Counted from the stretch's first letter, positions 15,460-24,720 are shown. The stretch is 64,000 nucleotides of DNA from Pedobacter chinensis (GCF_003339865.1 NZ_QPKV01000015.1:1-64000); one strand, 5' to 3'. Notes: a model not told the origin generated them from the sequence alone. Numbers and translations are program-made.

Positions 15460-16596
15460 ATGAAGGTTGCCCTTATCACAGGCGTTACAGGACAAGATGG
15501 TGCTTATCTGGCAGAATTTCTGCTCAAAAAAGGCTACTTTGTGCATGGTATAAAAAGGCGTTCATCTTTATTTAACACTGATCGGATCGATCATCTCTAC
15601 CAGGATCAGCATGAAAACCATGTGAACTTTAAATTGCATTATGGTGATTTAACTGATTCTACCAATTTAATCCGTATCATTCAGGAAACACAACCAGATG
15701 AAATTTATAATCTGGCGGCCATGAGCCATGTTCAGGTCAGTTTTGAAATGCCTGAGTATACTGCAAATGCGGATGGGATCGGTACGTTAAGACTTTTAGA
15801 GGCGGTAAGAATTCTAGGTTTGGAAAAGAAAACGAAAATCTATCAAGCCAGTACTTCGGAATTATATGGTTTAGTGCAAGCTGTTCCACAAAGTGAAACT
15901 ACCCCGTTTTATCCCAGGTCGCCTTATGCTGTAGCTAAAATGTATGCTTATTGGATCACAGTAAATTATCGTGAGGCTTATAACATGTTTGCCTGTAATG
16001 GTATTTTGTTTAACCATGAAAGTCCTTTACGAGGCGAAACTTTCGTAACCCGTAAAATTACAAGGGGAGCATGTAAAATAGCTTTAGGCCTTCAAAATTG
16101 CCTTTATCTTGGTAATTTATCTGCACAAAGAGATTGGGGGCATGCGAAAGATTATATTGAAGCCATGTGGTTGATCTTACAGCAAGAAGAAGCAGAAGAT
16201 TTTGTAATTGCTACAGGGGTTACCACTACCGTTCGTGACTTTGTAAAAATGAGCTTTGCCGAACTGGGGATTGATCTTGAGTTTTCAGGAAAAGATGAAA
16301 ATGAGAAAGGTGTGATCGTTGGTTTAGATGTGGAGTTGATTAGTAGTTTGGGTCTAAACCCTGAGAAGTTGTTTTTAGGCACTACTGTCGTAAAGGTTGA
16401 TCCTAAATATTTTAGGCCAACAGAAGTTGATTTGCTGTTGGGAGATCCCACTAAATCCAAAACCAAACTGGGCTGGCAGCCAAAATATGATCTTCAGGCA
16501 TTGGTAGAGGATATGATGAAATCTGATCTACATTTGATGAAAAAAGATGAATATTTGAAACGGGGAAATTTTAAGACACTTAACTATTTCGAGTAA
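15460..16596 (+). CDS. gmd: GDP-mannose 4,6-dehydratase
   Basis: A 378-residue extended SDR enzyme that converts GDP-D-mannose to GDP-4-keto-6-deoxy-D-mannose. It has the TGVTGQDG cofactor loop (7-14), KRRSS (32-36), the catalytic TSE (132-134) and Y156xxxK160 in SPYAVAK, and NHESPLRGETFVTRKIT, a signature of Gmd. Length is normal for the family. The matching pyrophosphorylase lies at 61500 in the same cluster. No GDP-fucose synthase or RMD reductase is in the window, so the final sugar (fucose, rhamnose or an amino sugar) cannot be named. Confidence 0.93.
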   Translation: MKVALITGVTGQDGAYLAEFLLKKGYFVHGIKRRSSLFNTDRIDHLYQDQHENHVNFKLHYGDLTDSTNLIRIIQETQPDEIYNLAAMSHVQVSFEMPEYTANADGIGTLRLLEAVRILGLEKKTKIYQASTSELYGLVQAVPQSETTPFYPRSPYAVAKMYAYWITVNYREAYNMFACNGILFNHESPLRGETFVTRKITRGACKIALGLQNCLYLGNLSAQRDWGHAKDYIEAMWLILQQEEAEDFVIATGVTTTVRDFVKMSFAELGIDLEFSGKDENEKGVIVGLDVELISSLGLNPEKLFLGTTVVKVDPKYFRPTEVDLLLGDPTKSKTKLGWQPKYDLQALVEDMMKSDLHLMKKDEYLKRGNFKTLNYFE

Positions 16597-16736
16597 AAAT
16601 AAATTTAAGTGCCTGATTATAAGTTTTTAGTAAATTATTAAGTGGATTTTTTTGAATTTGGCATAATTATGGCTTATTTCTGGTGTTAAACTTATATGGG
16701 CTAAAACTTAAGGCTATATAATTATCTATACCAAAT

Positions 16737-16913
16737 ATGAGCTATCTAGATTATACTTGCAGAAAATGCAATGCTCCATTTCATTATCAAGTTCCACGAA
16801 GTAAATTGTTTAAAATAGTATTTGGCTTTTTACCCATCCGTATTTATTGGTGTCCAAAATGCATGGCCAACAGGTATGTGTGGGTAAATAATAATAATAA
16901 AAGGAAAAATTAA
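16737..16913 (+). CDS. Small zinc-ribbon-like protein
   Basis: A 58-residue reading frame with two CxxC pairs, TCRKCN near residue 8 and WCPKCM near residue 43, spaced as in a zinc ribbon, and a basic C-terminus with four Asn. The pairs and the clean ATG-to-TAA frame are unlikely to be chance. It sits alone between gmd and the outer-membrane export gene. Function unknown; it may bind nucleic acid or act as a small regulator. Confidence 0.6.
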   Translation: MSYLDYTCRKCNAPFHYQVPRSKLFKIVFGFLPIRIYWCPKCMANRYVWVNNNNKRKN

Positions 16914-17184
16914 TTCTCATTCTATTAATGGTTAATGCAAGTCAATTTATAATCTCATTAAGTGGGCTCTTCTGACCGGATATAATGCTCAGGTGTTTCT
17001 CAAAGCAGTTAAAGTAGAAACATGCTGGCCCTATTCTTATAAAACATTAAGGTATTTTTAGTATAATTTATAAAGGAAGTGTTAATGAGCTTAATTTTTT
17101 CAAAATTGCACAATTTTTTAAATTATTCTGGAGTTAATTTAGGCAGAAGAATTTACCGAAGTGCTTTCAAACTAAATATTTCCG

Positions 17185-17192
17185 TATGTTTG
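17185..17192 (+). promoter_or_regulatory. -7 box TATGTTTG of the export operon
   Basis: Exact TAnnTTTG that contains the ATG at 17186, so that ATG cannot be the start of the export protein. A TTTC sits about where -33 is expected. It likely drives the long operon that begins with the SLBB protein. Confidence 0.5.
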
Positions 17193-17281
17193 TAGCCAAT
17201 TGTTGTGCTACCTATTTGTTTAATAATACAAATACTATCTTTTATACCGTAAAATTTAAAAAGAAAATTCTACCACTTTCC

Positions 17282-19819
17282 ATGAAGTTGAAATTTTATA
17301 CCTTATTATTGATTTTCCTCTCTTTTTTTATCCGCGAGGCGTCATTTGCCCAAACGAATTATGCAAATGTAAAAGTTGATGAATTGTCAGATACTCAAAT
17401 CAGGCAATTGATTCAGCGAGCAGAATCAATCGGTTATAATGATGCTCAGTTAGAACAATTGGCTGCGGCACAAGGCATGAGTAGCGCAGAAATTTCAAAA
17501 CTGAGAATTAGGGTAGAAAAGATAAGAAAACAGGAAGGAAATAATAATAATAATAAAGAAAATAATAATAATAAATCAAGTCGGGAAACTGAATCGGATA
17601 GGTCAAGAAGATATGAAAATATTAAGGCAGATACTACTGAAAACAAATCAAATAAACCCAATAAGAATTTAATTGAGCCACAGCAGCCAGATGCAAAAGA
17701 TATTTTTGAAGGTTTAAAGCCCAAAATTTTTGGTTCGGAGTTGTTTAAAAACGGAGACATTACTTTTGAACCGAATTTACGTATGGCAACTCCAAAAAGT
17801 TATATCATTGGACCGGATGATGAGTTATTAATTGATTTAACAGGAGACAATGAGCAGGATTATAAGCTAAAAGTTAGTCCGGAAGGTACAATCAGGCTAC
17901 AATATGTAGGTCTGATTTCTGTTGGTGGTTTAACCATAGAGCAGGCGATTTCAAAAATCAGAAATGCAATGTCAGGTACATATCCTGCGTTAAGAACAGG
18001 CAGAACACAAGTGGCCATAAATCTGGGCAATATCCGCAGTATCAGGGTGGTACTCACAGGAGCTGTAGTAAAACCAGGAACTTATACTTTACCGTCACTG
18101 GCAACCGTTTTTACAGCCTTAAATGCTTCTGGCGGCCCCAATGAAAATGGTACTTACCGTAATATACAAGTGGTAAGAAATAATAAAGTGGTTAGCACCA
18201 TTGATGTGTATGATTTTGTTCGTAATGGCATACAAAAGGGCAATATCCGTTTACAGGATCAGGATGTGATCAATATACCAGTATACCAAACCAGGGTTGA
18301 GGTTACCGGAGAAGTGAAAATACCTGCCTTATTTGAAATTGTTAAAGGAGAAACATTACAGGAAGTATTAAATTTTGCCGGTGGCTTTAGTAACCAGGCT
18401 TATACCGGAAAAATCAAAATACTACAAAACACGGCAAAAGAGCGCCGCATAACAGATGTAGCCGCTGTAGATTTTAATTCATATTTTCCCCAGAACGGAG
18501 ATAAGTTTATTGTGGAAACCATATTAGACCGTTTTGAGAACAGGGTTGAAATTTCAGGAGCAGTATTTAGACCAGGAATATATGAATTGGATAAAGGATT
18601 AACGCTAAAGGGCTTAATCAATAAATCTGATGGATTAACAGAAGATGCATTTTTAAACAGAGGATATATCACCAGGTTAAATCCAGATAATTCCGAATCT
18701 TTAATTTCATTTGATGTTGCAAAAATTATATCAGGAAGTATTGCTGATATTCCATTGCAACGTGAAGATAAGATAACCATCAATTCTTTGTTTGATTTAA
18801 GAGATGAATATATCGTTAATATCCAGGGAGAGGTTCGGGCGCCTGGTACTTTTAATTTTGCAGATAATATGACTTTAGAATCTGTAATTCAAATGGCAGG
18901 TGGTTTTAAAGAAGGCGCAACTCCCGAGCGCATAGAAATATCGCGTCGGGTCAGAAATAGTGACGCAACTTCTTCGTCTGCACGAACTGCTGAGGTATTT
19001 ACGGTAAATGTGGATAGGAATTTGGAATTACAGGGAGCCCCTTTTATATTAAAACCCTTTGATATTATCTCTGTTAGAAATGCTGAAGGTTATACCGTAC
19101 AAAAACAAGTAAAACTGGAAGGTGAGGTTGTTTATCCAGGAACTTATACCATTACCCGTAAAGATGAACATATCTCAGAACTGATTAAACGTGCTGGCGG
19201 ATTAACTTCTTCTGCCTATGCCGATGGTGCTTCTTTAAAAAGACCAGGTCCAGCGTTAGAACGACCTAATGATAAAAATGCCATTAATTTAAAAGAAGAA
19301 GAAAATAAAAAGCTATTAAACCTAAAGCGATTACAGGAAGCGGGAACAAAAGATACGGTGTCTATCGAAGTTGAGCAGCAACTGATTCAAAGTGATTTGG
19401 TGGGGATAAATTTGGTAAAAATTTTAAAATCTCCCTTATCTAAACAAGATTTGATTTTGGAAGATGGTGATATTATCCGTGTGCCCCGTACCCTGCAAAC
19501 CGTAAAGGTTACCGGAGAAGTTTTAAATCCAAACAGTATTGTTTATTTATCGGGTAAAAGCTTAAAACAATACATCAATGGTGCCGGAGGATTTACGACA
19601 AATGCCCGTAAAGGAGGAACTTATGTGAAATATGCTAATGGATCTGCAGCTGCGGTTAGTAAATTTTTGTTCTTCAATAATTATCCCGTTATAAAACCCG
19701 GGGCAGAAATATTAGTGCCGAAAAGGGCAGAACGAGAAAAAATTAGTGCGCAGGCTTGGATAGGAATTGGAACCGGTGTGGCATCGCTGGCTGCAATTAT
19801 AGTTTCATTGCTTAGATAA
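17282..19819 (+). CDS. Outer-membrane polysaccharide export protein with six SLBB domains
   Basis: An 845-residue Wza-family (OPX) protein. A signal peptide (LLLIFLSFFIREASFAQ) is followed by a helical region, an Asn-rich low-complexity stretch, a polysaccharide-export domain (from about 170, IGPDDELLIDLTG), and six SLBB-type repeats recognisable by VxxxGxVxxPxxY at their starts. A C-terminal hydrophobic segment (WIGIGTGVASLAAIIVSLL) may cross the outer membrane as the Wza helix does. It is far longer than E. coli Wza, as is common in Bacteroidota. The start at 17282 gives a proper signal peptide and lies downstream of the promoter. It pairs with the Wzz gene 25 bases downstream. Confidence 0.9.
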   Translation: MKLKFYTLLLIFLSFFIREASFAQTNYANVKVDELSDTQIRQLIQRAESIGYNDAQLEQLAAAQGMSSAEISKLRIRVEKIRKQEGNNNNNKENNNNKSSRETESDRSRRYENIKADTTENKSNKPNKNLIEPQQPDAKDIFEGLKPKIFGSELFKNGDITFEPNLRMATPKSYIIGPDDELLIDLTGDNEQDYKLKVSPEGTIRLQYVGLISVGGLTIEQAISKIRNAMSGTYPALRTGRTQVAINLGNIRSIRVVLTGAVVKPGTYTLPSLATVFTALNASGGPNENGTYRNIQVVRNNKVVSTIDVYDFVRNGIQKGNIRLQDQDVINIPVYQTRVEVTGEVKIPALFEIVKGETLQEVLNFAGGFSNQAYTGKIKILQNTAKERRITDVAAVDFNSYFPQNGDKFIVETILDRFENRVEISGAVFRPGIYELDKGLTLKGLINKSDGLTEDAFLNRGYITRLNPDNSESLISFDVAKIISGSIADIPLQREDKITINSLFDLRDEYIVNIQGEVRAPGTFNFADNMTLESVIQMAGGFKEGATPERIEISRRVRNSDATSSSARTAEVFTVNVDRNLELQGAPFILKPFDIISVRNAEGYTVQKQVKLEGEVVYPGTYTITRKDEHISELIKRAGGLTSSAYADGASLKRPGPALERPNDKNAINLKEEENKKLLNLKRLQEAGTKDTVSIEVEQQLIQSDLVGINLVKILKSPLSKQDLILEDGDIIRVPRTLQTVKVTGEVLNPNSIVYLSGKSLKQYINGAGGFTTNARKGGTYVKYANGSAAAVSKFLFFNNYPVIKPGAEILVPKRAEREKISAQAWIGIGTGVASLAAIIVSLLR

Positions 19820-19844
19820 TTCTAATCGAACTTAAGAAATATAA

Positions 19845-20951
19845 ATGAACTCGGAAAATATAAACCATCCACCTCATTTGTCAAAAGAGATATCATTAAA
19901 GGAAATGGCTGAGGAAATCAGCATGTTATACCATTACCTATTAACCAAATGGGGAGTGATTGTTTTATCTGGCCTAATTGGGGGGGGGGTAGGCTTAGCT
20001 TATTCTTATCTGAAAAAACCAACCTATACTGCCATTACAACATTTGTTTTGGAAGATGAAAGATCAAGTAGTGGCGGATTTGGATCTATAGCTGGCTTAG
20101 CATCCATCGCCGGAATTGACTTAGGTTCAGGGGGCGGTAATATTTTTCAAGGAGACAATATTCAGGAATTATATAAGTCACGAAAAATGATAGAAAAAAC
20201 ACTTTTAACCAGTGTGGCTATTGGTAATAAAAATCAATTGTTAATCGATCGTTATATTGATTTCAATAAAATGAGAGAAAAATGGTCTGGAAAACCAGAA
20301 TTACAAGGTATCAGGTTTTCCACCAGAGATACATCAAAAAAGAATTTAAATAAATTTTCTCGGGTTCAGGATAGCATTATAGGAGTAATCGTTACGGATA
20401 TCAATAAGAATTATTTAAATGTTGTGAAACCAGATAAAAAACTGAGTATTATTAAAGCAGAGGTTGTATCTAAAGATGAGATTTTTGCCAAATCATTTAA
20501 TGAACAGATCGTTAAAAATGTAAATGATTTTTATGTACAAACTAAAACTAAGAAAGCTAAAGATAATGTAGCTATTCTTCAGCAAAAAACCGACTCTGTA
20601 AGAAGCGTAATGAATGGAGCAATATACTCGGCAGCTTTGGTTGCTGATGCTACCCCAAATTTAAATCCAACTCGACAAGTACAACGGACAGCACCAATAC
20701 AAAGATCTCAATTTTCTGCAGAAACAAATAGGGCAATCCTTTCTGAACTTGTAAAGAATCTTGAGCTTTCCAAGATTTCTTTGAGAAAAGAGACACCACT
20801 AATTCAAGTTGTTGATGAACCGGTTTTCCCTTTAGAAATAAATAGGATTGGTAAAGCAAAGGGTATTTTAATTGGTGGAGCTTTAGCCGGTTTGTTGAGC
20901 ATTGCTATATTAACCTTGCGTAGGGCATTAAAATCAATTTATATTAAATAA
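19845..20951 (+). CDS. wzz: Wzz-type chain-length determinant
   Basis: A 368-residue inner-membrane co-polymerase without a kinase domain. Membrane segments lie at about 36-56 and 338-358, with a large periplasmic part between, including the Gly/Ser-rich segment GSIAGLASIAGIDLGSGGG. It should set the chain length of a Wzy-made polymer and contact the export protein encoded just upstream. Codons 46-48 lie in a run of ten G, which is remarkable in this AT-rich genome and could slip. The separate tyrosine kinase at 47620 belongs to the second export set. Confidence 0.87.
   Translation: MNSENINHPPHLSKEISLKEMAEEISMLYHYLLTKWGVIVLSGLIGGGVGLAYSYLKKPTYTAITTFVLEDERSSSGGFGSIAGLASIAGIDLGSGGGNIFQGDNIQELYKSRKMIEKTLLTSVAIGNKNQLLIDRYIDFNKMREKWSGKPELQGIRFSTRDTSKKNLNKFSRVQDSIIGVIVTDINKNYLNVVKPDKKLSIIKAEVVSKDEIFAKSFNEQIVKNVNDFYVQTKTKKAKDNVAILQQKTDSVRSVMNGAIYSAALVADATPNLNPTRQVQRTAPIQRSQFSAETNRAILSELVKNLELSKISLRKETPLIQVVDEPVFPLEINRIGKAKGILIGGALAGLLSIAILTLRRALKSIYIK
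19980..19989 (+). repeat. Poly-G tract (G10) inside wzz
   Basis: Ten consecutive G encode Gly46-Gly48 and the first base of Val49 in the first membrane segment. Loss or gain of one base would truncate the protein after about 50 residues, as in phase-variable contingency genes. Confidence 0.85.
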
Positions 20952-20965
20952 TAGAAACTTGCAAT

Positions 20966-21604
20966 ATGATTGTTTTATCACACCGTGGATATTGGATAAG
21001 TGACAATGAAAAAAATACTGTCACTGCTTTTAAACGATCTTTCGAACTTGGCTTTGGTACTGAAACAGATATCAGAGACCTAAATGGCGAATTGGTAATT
21101 TCTCATGATATTCCGGTGTTGAGTAAAACAACAATCTATGTCCAGGAATTTTTCAACTTGTATAGAAGTTACAATAAAGATCTCCCCTTAGCCTTAAATG
21201 TTAAATCGGATGGCCTCCAAACACAATTGAGGAAATTATTGGAAAAATACGAAATCTCAAATTATTTTGTGTTTGATATGTCTATCCCTGATGGATTGCA
21301 GTACCATAAACATGGCTTTAACGTATTTACCAGACAAAGCGAATATGAAGTACGGCCGGCTTATTACGATGAATCAGTAGGTGTATGGCTCGACGAATTT
21401 AAAAGTCACTGGATTTCTACGGAGGTAATAGCAGATCATTTGAAAAATAATAAAAAAGTTTGCATTGTTTCTCCAGAATTACATAAGAGAAAGTATCATG
21501 AAGAGTGGTCAGATTATAAAAAAATGTCAAATCTGATTACCAATCAAAATAATTTAATGATTTGTACAGATAAACCCGAAGAAGCACGAGCATATTTCAA
21601 ATGA
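20966..21604 (+). CDS. GDPD-like phosphodiesterase-fold protein
   Basis: A 212-residue TIM-barrel protein related to glycerophosphodiester phosphodiesterases. The family constellation is visible: HRG (6-8), ETDIRD (33-38) and SHD (46-48). The strand that normally ends in a metal-binding Glu (IExK) reads ALNVKSD, so one ligand may be missing. There is no signal peptide, unlike the periplasmic GlpQ type. It overlaps the HAD gene by 4 bases and opens a block of five soluble enzymes (20966-24001), which suggests a role in making or recycling a phosphate-linked substituent. The substrate is not known. Confidence 0.72.
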   Translation: MIVLSHRGYWISDNEKNTVTAFKRSFELGFGTETDIRDLNGELVISHDIPVLSKTTIYVQEFFNLYRSYNKDLPLALNVKSDGLQTQLRKLLEKYEISNYFVFDMSIPDGLQYHKHGFNVFTRQSEYEVRPAYYDESVGVWLDEFKSHWISTEVIADHLKNNKKVCIVSPELHKRKYHEEWSDYKKMSNLITNQNNLMICTDKPEEARAYFK

Positions 21605-22230
21605 AAAAAATAAAAGCGGTAATATTTGACATGGATGGCGTGTTAATAGAAGCTAAAGAGTGGCATTATGAATCATTAAATAGGGCATTAGCCTTATTTG
21701 GATCTTCGATTAGCAGATATGACCATCTAACAACTTTTGATGGCTTACCTACGAAAAAGAAGCTAGAGATGCTTTCTTTGGTTGCTGGATTTCCTATTGG
21801 TTTACACCGGCTTGTAAATGAGCTTAAGCAGCAATATACAATGGAAATCGTTTATGCTAATTGCAAACCAGTATTTCAACAGCAATACGCATTATCAAAG
21901 TTGAAAGAGGAAGGATATAAATTGGCGGTTTGCTCCAATTCTGTTACAAAAACGGTAGAGATCATGATGGAGAAAGCGGCTTTAATAGATTATCTTGAAT
22001 TCTTTTTGTCAAATCAGGATGTAGTAAATGGGAAACCAGACCCATCTATATACAATTTAGCTATACAACGTTTAGGATTACAGCCTGAAGAATGTTTAAT
22101 CGTCGAAGATAATGAACATGGAATCAGAGCTGCCAAGGATTCAGGAGCCCATGTTCTAGTTGTAGAAAGCCCGGCAGACGTTCATTATTATAATATCAAA
22201 AATCGAATTAAGGAGATAGAAAATGCTTAA
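21601..22230 (+). CDS. HAD-superfamily sugar-phosphate phosphatase
   Basis: A 209-residue HAD subfamily IA hydrolase like beta-phosphoglucomutase or glycerol-phosphatase. Motif I is FDMDGVLIEA (nucleophile D9, acid D11), motif II is CSNS, motif III is GKPDPS and motif IV is VEDNEHG. The cap is the helical C1 type inserted after motif I. It should remove or transfer phosphate on a small sugar or polyol phosphate. It is coupled by an ATGA overlap to the GDPD-like gene and overlaps the next gene by 8 bases. Confidence 0.82.
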   Translation: MKKIKAVIFDMDGVLIEAKEWHYESLNRALALFGSSISRYDHLTTFDGLPTKKKLEMLSLVAGFPIGLHRLVNELKQQYTMEIVYANCKPVFQQQYALSKLKEEGYKLAVCSNSVTKTVEIMMEKAALIDYLEFFLSNQDVVNGKPDPSIYNLAIQRLGLQPEECLIVEDNEHGIRAAKDSGAHVLVVESPADVHYYNIKNRIKEIENA

Positions 22231-22951
22231 AATAATTATACCATTGGCTGGCTCATCTGAATTATTCTCGAATGCTGGATATTATTATCCAAAACCTTTG
22301 ATAGAAGTGAATGGTTTGCCAATGATAGAGATGGTTCTCGAAAATCCGCGAATGGTGGATAGCGAAAAATCTTTCATTTTTATCATTAAGGAGGAAGATG
22401 CTAAAAGATTTCATTTGGACAATACGCTGAAAATTCTTGCTCCAAACTGTGAAATCATCAAATTGGCTCAAAATACCAAAGGTGGTTTATGCAGTGTATT
22501 AATGGCCATAGATAAAATTAGCGTAGATGATGAAATTCTTATTCTTAATGGCGATCAGGTAATTGATTTTAACCTCGATACAATTTATAAATTTTGGAGC
22601 AAAGAAGATGCGGATGCAGGGCTTATTACCTTCAATTCAGTCCATCCGAGATGGTCTTATGCGAGATTGATAGATAATGTTGTCGTACAAACAGCAGAAA
22701 AAAATCCGATCAGTAATTTTGCAATTGCAGGAGCCTATTATTTTAAGAATGCCTCAATTTTTTTTGAAGCTGCATTTAAATCTATCAAAGAAGACGTTCA
22801 TTTAGACGGTCTTTTTTATATTTCTCCAGTGATTAATCAGTATGTGCTGAAAGCCAAAAAAGTAATTACCTACAAAATTGATGGCAAGCAATATCATTTG
22901 TTTTATTCGCCACAAGTACTGGAAGATTTTGAACGTAATTTTCAAAAATAA
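22223..22951 (+). CDS. Nucleotidyltransferase-like protein with altered signature (paralogue 1)
   Basis: A 242-residue GT-A-like nucleotidyltransferase. PLAGSSELFSNAGY stands where active members have GxGxRF; its partner at 23270 reads AGEGSRFVKAGF. The following PKPLIEVNGLPMIE, the metal motif LNGDQ and PRWSYARL are all retained. Loss of the signature Arg suggests a weakened, regulatory or changed activity. The two paralogues flank a cupin gene, so they could form a hetero-complex. The sugar or polyol phosphate used is unknown. Confidence 0.75.
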   Translation: MLKIIIPLAGSSELFSNAGYYYPKPLIEVNGLPMIEMVLENPRMVDSEKSFIFIIKEEDAKRFHLDNTLKILAPNCEIIKLAQNTKGGLCSVLMAIDKISVDDEILILNGDQVIDFNLDTIYKFWSKEDADAGLITFNSVHPRWSYARLIDNVVVQTAEKNPISNFAIAGAYYFKNASIFFEAAFKSIKEDVHLDGLFYISPVINQYVLKAKKVITYKIDGKQYHLFYSPQVLEDFERNFQK

Positions 22952-23268
22952 TGGAGGTTTATAAAATAAAAGACATGTTTAATGGGTGGTTCATTGGAAA
23001 TTTTGAACCTTCCCTTCTTAAGACTAATGACTTAGAGGTTGGTTTAAAAGAATATAAAAAAGGGGATTATGAAGGGTTTCACTATCACAAAATTGCAACA
23101 GAATATACTGTTATTGTTTGTGGTAAAGTTGAAATGAACGGCATTCAATACGAGGAAGGAGACATCCTTGTAATGAAGCCCTTTGATGTCACAGATTTTA
23201 AGGCACTTACTGATGTGAAAACACTGGTGGTAAAACTTCCTGGAGCAAATAACGATAAATATATTTAA
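22951..23268 (+). CDS. Small cupin-fold protein
   Basis: A 105-residue single-domain cupin. It shows the His pair in YEGFHYHKIATEYTVI and a later GDILVMKPFDVTDF strand. Proteins of this size in polysaccharide clusters may be isomerases, epimerases or sensors of small metabolites. It starts on the last base of the preceding nucleotidyltransferase gene and ends 1 base before the next, so it is tied to both. Confidence 0.72.
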   Translation: MEVYKIKDMFNGWFIGNFEPSLLKTNDLEVGLKEYKKGDYEGFHYHKIATEYTVIVCGKVEMNGIQYEEGDILVMKPFDVTDFKALTDVKTLVVKLPGANNDKYI

Positions 23269-23269
23269 C

Positions 23270-24001
23270 ATGATTAATATTGTAATCCCTATGGCAGGCG
23301 AGGGTAGCCGATTTGTTAAAGCTGGCTTCGAAAAACCAAAGCCTTTCATTGATGTGGAAGGACTACCAATGATTGAAAGGGTAATGGAAAACCTGAATTA
23401 TCAAAATGCCCATTTCATTTTGATTGGCAGGAAAGATCATTTAGAAAAAGAAAAGAAACTTGTAAACAAAATCATTAATAAATATGATGCAGAGTTTATT
23501 GCTATAGATAAACTAACAGAAGGCACTGCTTGTACGGTTTTATTTGCAAAAAAGCAGATAGACAATGATTATCCTCTATTGATAGCTAATTCAGACCAGA
23601 TTGTAGATATTGAGATCGCTGATTTTATTAATGATTGTTTGCAGAGAAATTTAGATGGATCTATATTGACTTTTAAAGATGAAGAATTGAACCCGAAATG
23701 GTCTTTTGCAAAAACTGATGCAAGTGGAATTGTACAAGAAGTAAAAGAGAAAGAAGCAATTTCCAACAATGCTACGGTTGGTATTTATTTATTTGCCAAG
23801 GGCAGTGATTATGTGGATGCTGCAATACAGATGATTATTGAGAACGACAGGGTAAACAATGAGTTTTATACTTGCCCATCTTACAATTATGCGATTAGAG
23901 ATGGTAAAAACATTGGAGTGTATGATATCCCTTTTACTGCTATGCATGGCATCGGCACGCCCGAGGACCTTGATGTATTTTTAAAAAAAAATCGGACATA
24001 G
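23270..24001 (+). CDS. Nucleotidyltransferase (paralogue 2, intact signature)
   Basis: A 243-residue NTP-transferase fold enzyme with an intact signature AGEGSRFVKAGFEKPKP, the substrate loop DVEGLPMIERV, metal-binding NSDQIVD and PKWSFAKT. It should make an NDP-activated sugar or polyol from an NTP and a phosphate. It resembles paralogue 1 across its length and probably arose by duplication. A run of nine A near its 3' end (before the stop at 23999) is a possible slippage point. The product is not known; a novel NDP-linked substituent is plausible given the neighbouring GDPD, HAD and cupin genes. Confidence 0.8.
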   Translation: MINIVIPMAGEGSRFVKAGFEKPKPFIDVEGLPMIERVMENLNYQNAHFILIGRKDHLEKEKKLVNKIINKYDAEFIAIDKLTEGTACTVLFAKKQIDNDYPLLIANSDQIVDIEIADFINDCLQRNLDGSILTFKDEELNPKWSFAKTDASGIVQEVKEKEAISNNATVGIYLFAKGSDYVDAAIQMIIENDRVNNEFYTCPSYNYAIRDGKNIGVYDIPFTAMHGIGTPEDLDVFLKKNRT

Positions 24002-24006
24002 GATAA

Positions 24007-24720
24007 GTGGAGGGCACGGCTTTTATTATTCAAGGACCTACAACTTACTGCAAAGAGGTTGTGGAGAATTATTCGGGATCAGGTCTTGTGATTTGGGTAA
24101 CATGGCTTAGTGAACCGATAGAAAATATTAATATAATTACTTCATCTGCTATTCAACTTCTTCAAATTGAAAGGCCCGAAACTACTGGTTATTGGAATAT
24201 TAACTTACAATGTGCAACAACCACTGCGGGGTTGGTATTTATCAAGAAGAATTACCCAAATGTTAAGTTCGCCATGAAAATCCGTTCTGACATGATTATC
24301 GCGAATTTTAAGAGATTTTACGCTTCAAATGCCAGATTAATAGCAAGTGAAAGAAATGAACTTATATTTTTGGGCTATGTTAAAAGCCCGAAAGAGAATT
24401 ATCTTTTAGATTATATTGTAGGCGGACAGGTGGATGCCATGCTAAGGTTTTGGAAAACTTCAGATGATGAAAACTTTGGTCTTCCTTTTCCCGAAGCAGA
24501 TTTGCAACAACGATATTTTGACTATAATCCAGTTTTAAGTAATCGACTCCCGGCATTTTTTAATATCAATAATACAGAAATATTTTGGCTAAAACCCGGA
24601 ATTAATTTGAAAAAGTATACAGAGGTAATTTATTTGAATGTTAAGTTTGCTGCTGGCTGGCGTTTGATATTAAAGATGAAGAGAAGAATTAATTTTTACC
24701 TGAAAAGATACAAAAAATGA
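24007..24720 (+). CDS. WavE-like LPS/polysaccharide transferase
   Basis: A 237-residue protein of the WavE family, started at GTG 24007. It shows FIIQGPTTY near the start, an SAIQLLQIERPETTGYWNIN segment and the KIRSDM motif that acts like a DxD site. WavE proteins are putative transferases in LPS core or capsule synthesis with no settled substrate. It follows the nucleotidyltransferase block directly and may transfer the product of that block. The stop overlaps the flippase start by 4 bases. Confidence 0.77.
   Translation: MEGTAFIIQGPTTYCKEVVENYSGSGLVIWVTWLSEPIENINIITSSAIQLLQIERPETTGYWNINLQCATTTAGLVFIKKNYPNVKFAMKIRSDMIIANFKRFYASNARLIASERNELIFLGYVKSPKENYLLDYIVGGQVDAMLRFWKTSDDENFGLPFPEADLQQRYFDYNPVLSNRLPAFFNINNTEIFWLKPGINLKKYTEVIYLNVKFAAGWRLILKMKRRINFYLKRYKK

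Noticed and set aside
15460..16596. A GDP-fucose pathway
   Set aside because: Only the first enzyme (gmd) is visible; no fucose synthase occurs in the window, so the end product is open.
17084..17194. A 36-codon frame beginning ATGAGC before the export gene
   Set aside because: Its end overlaps the -7 box at 17185 and it has no recognisable feature, so it is probably chance.
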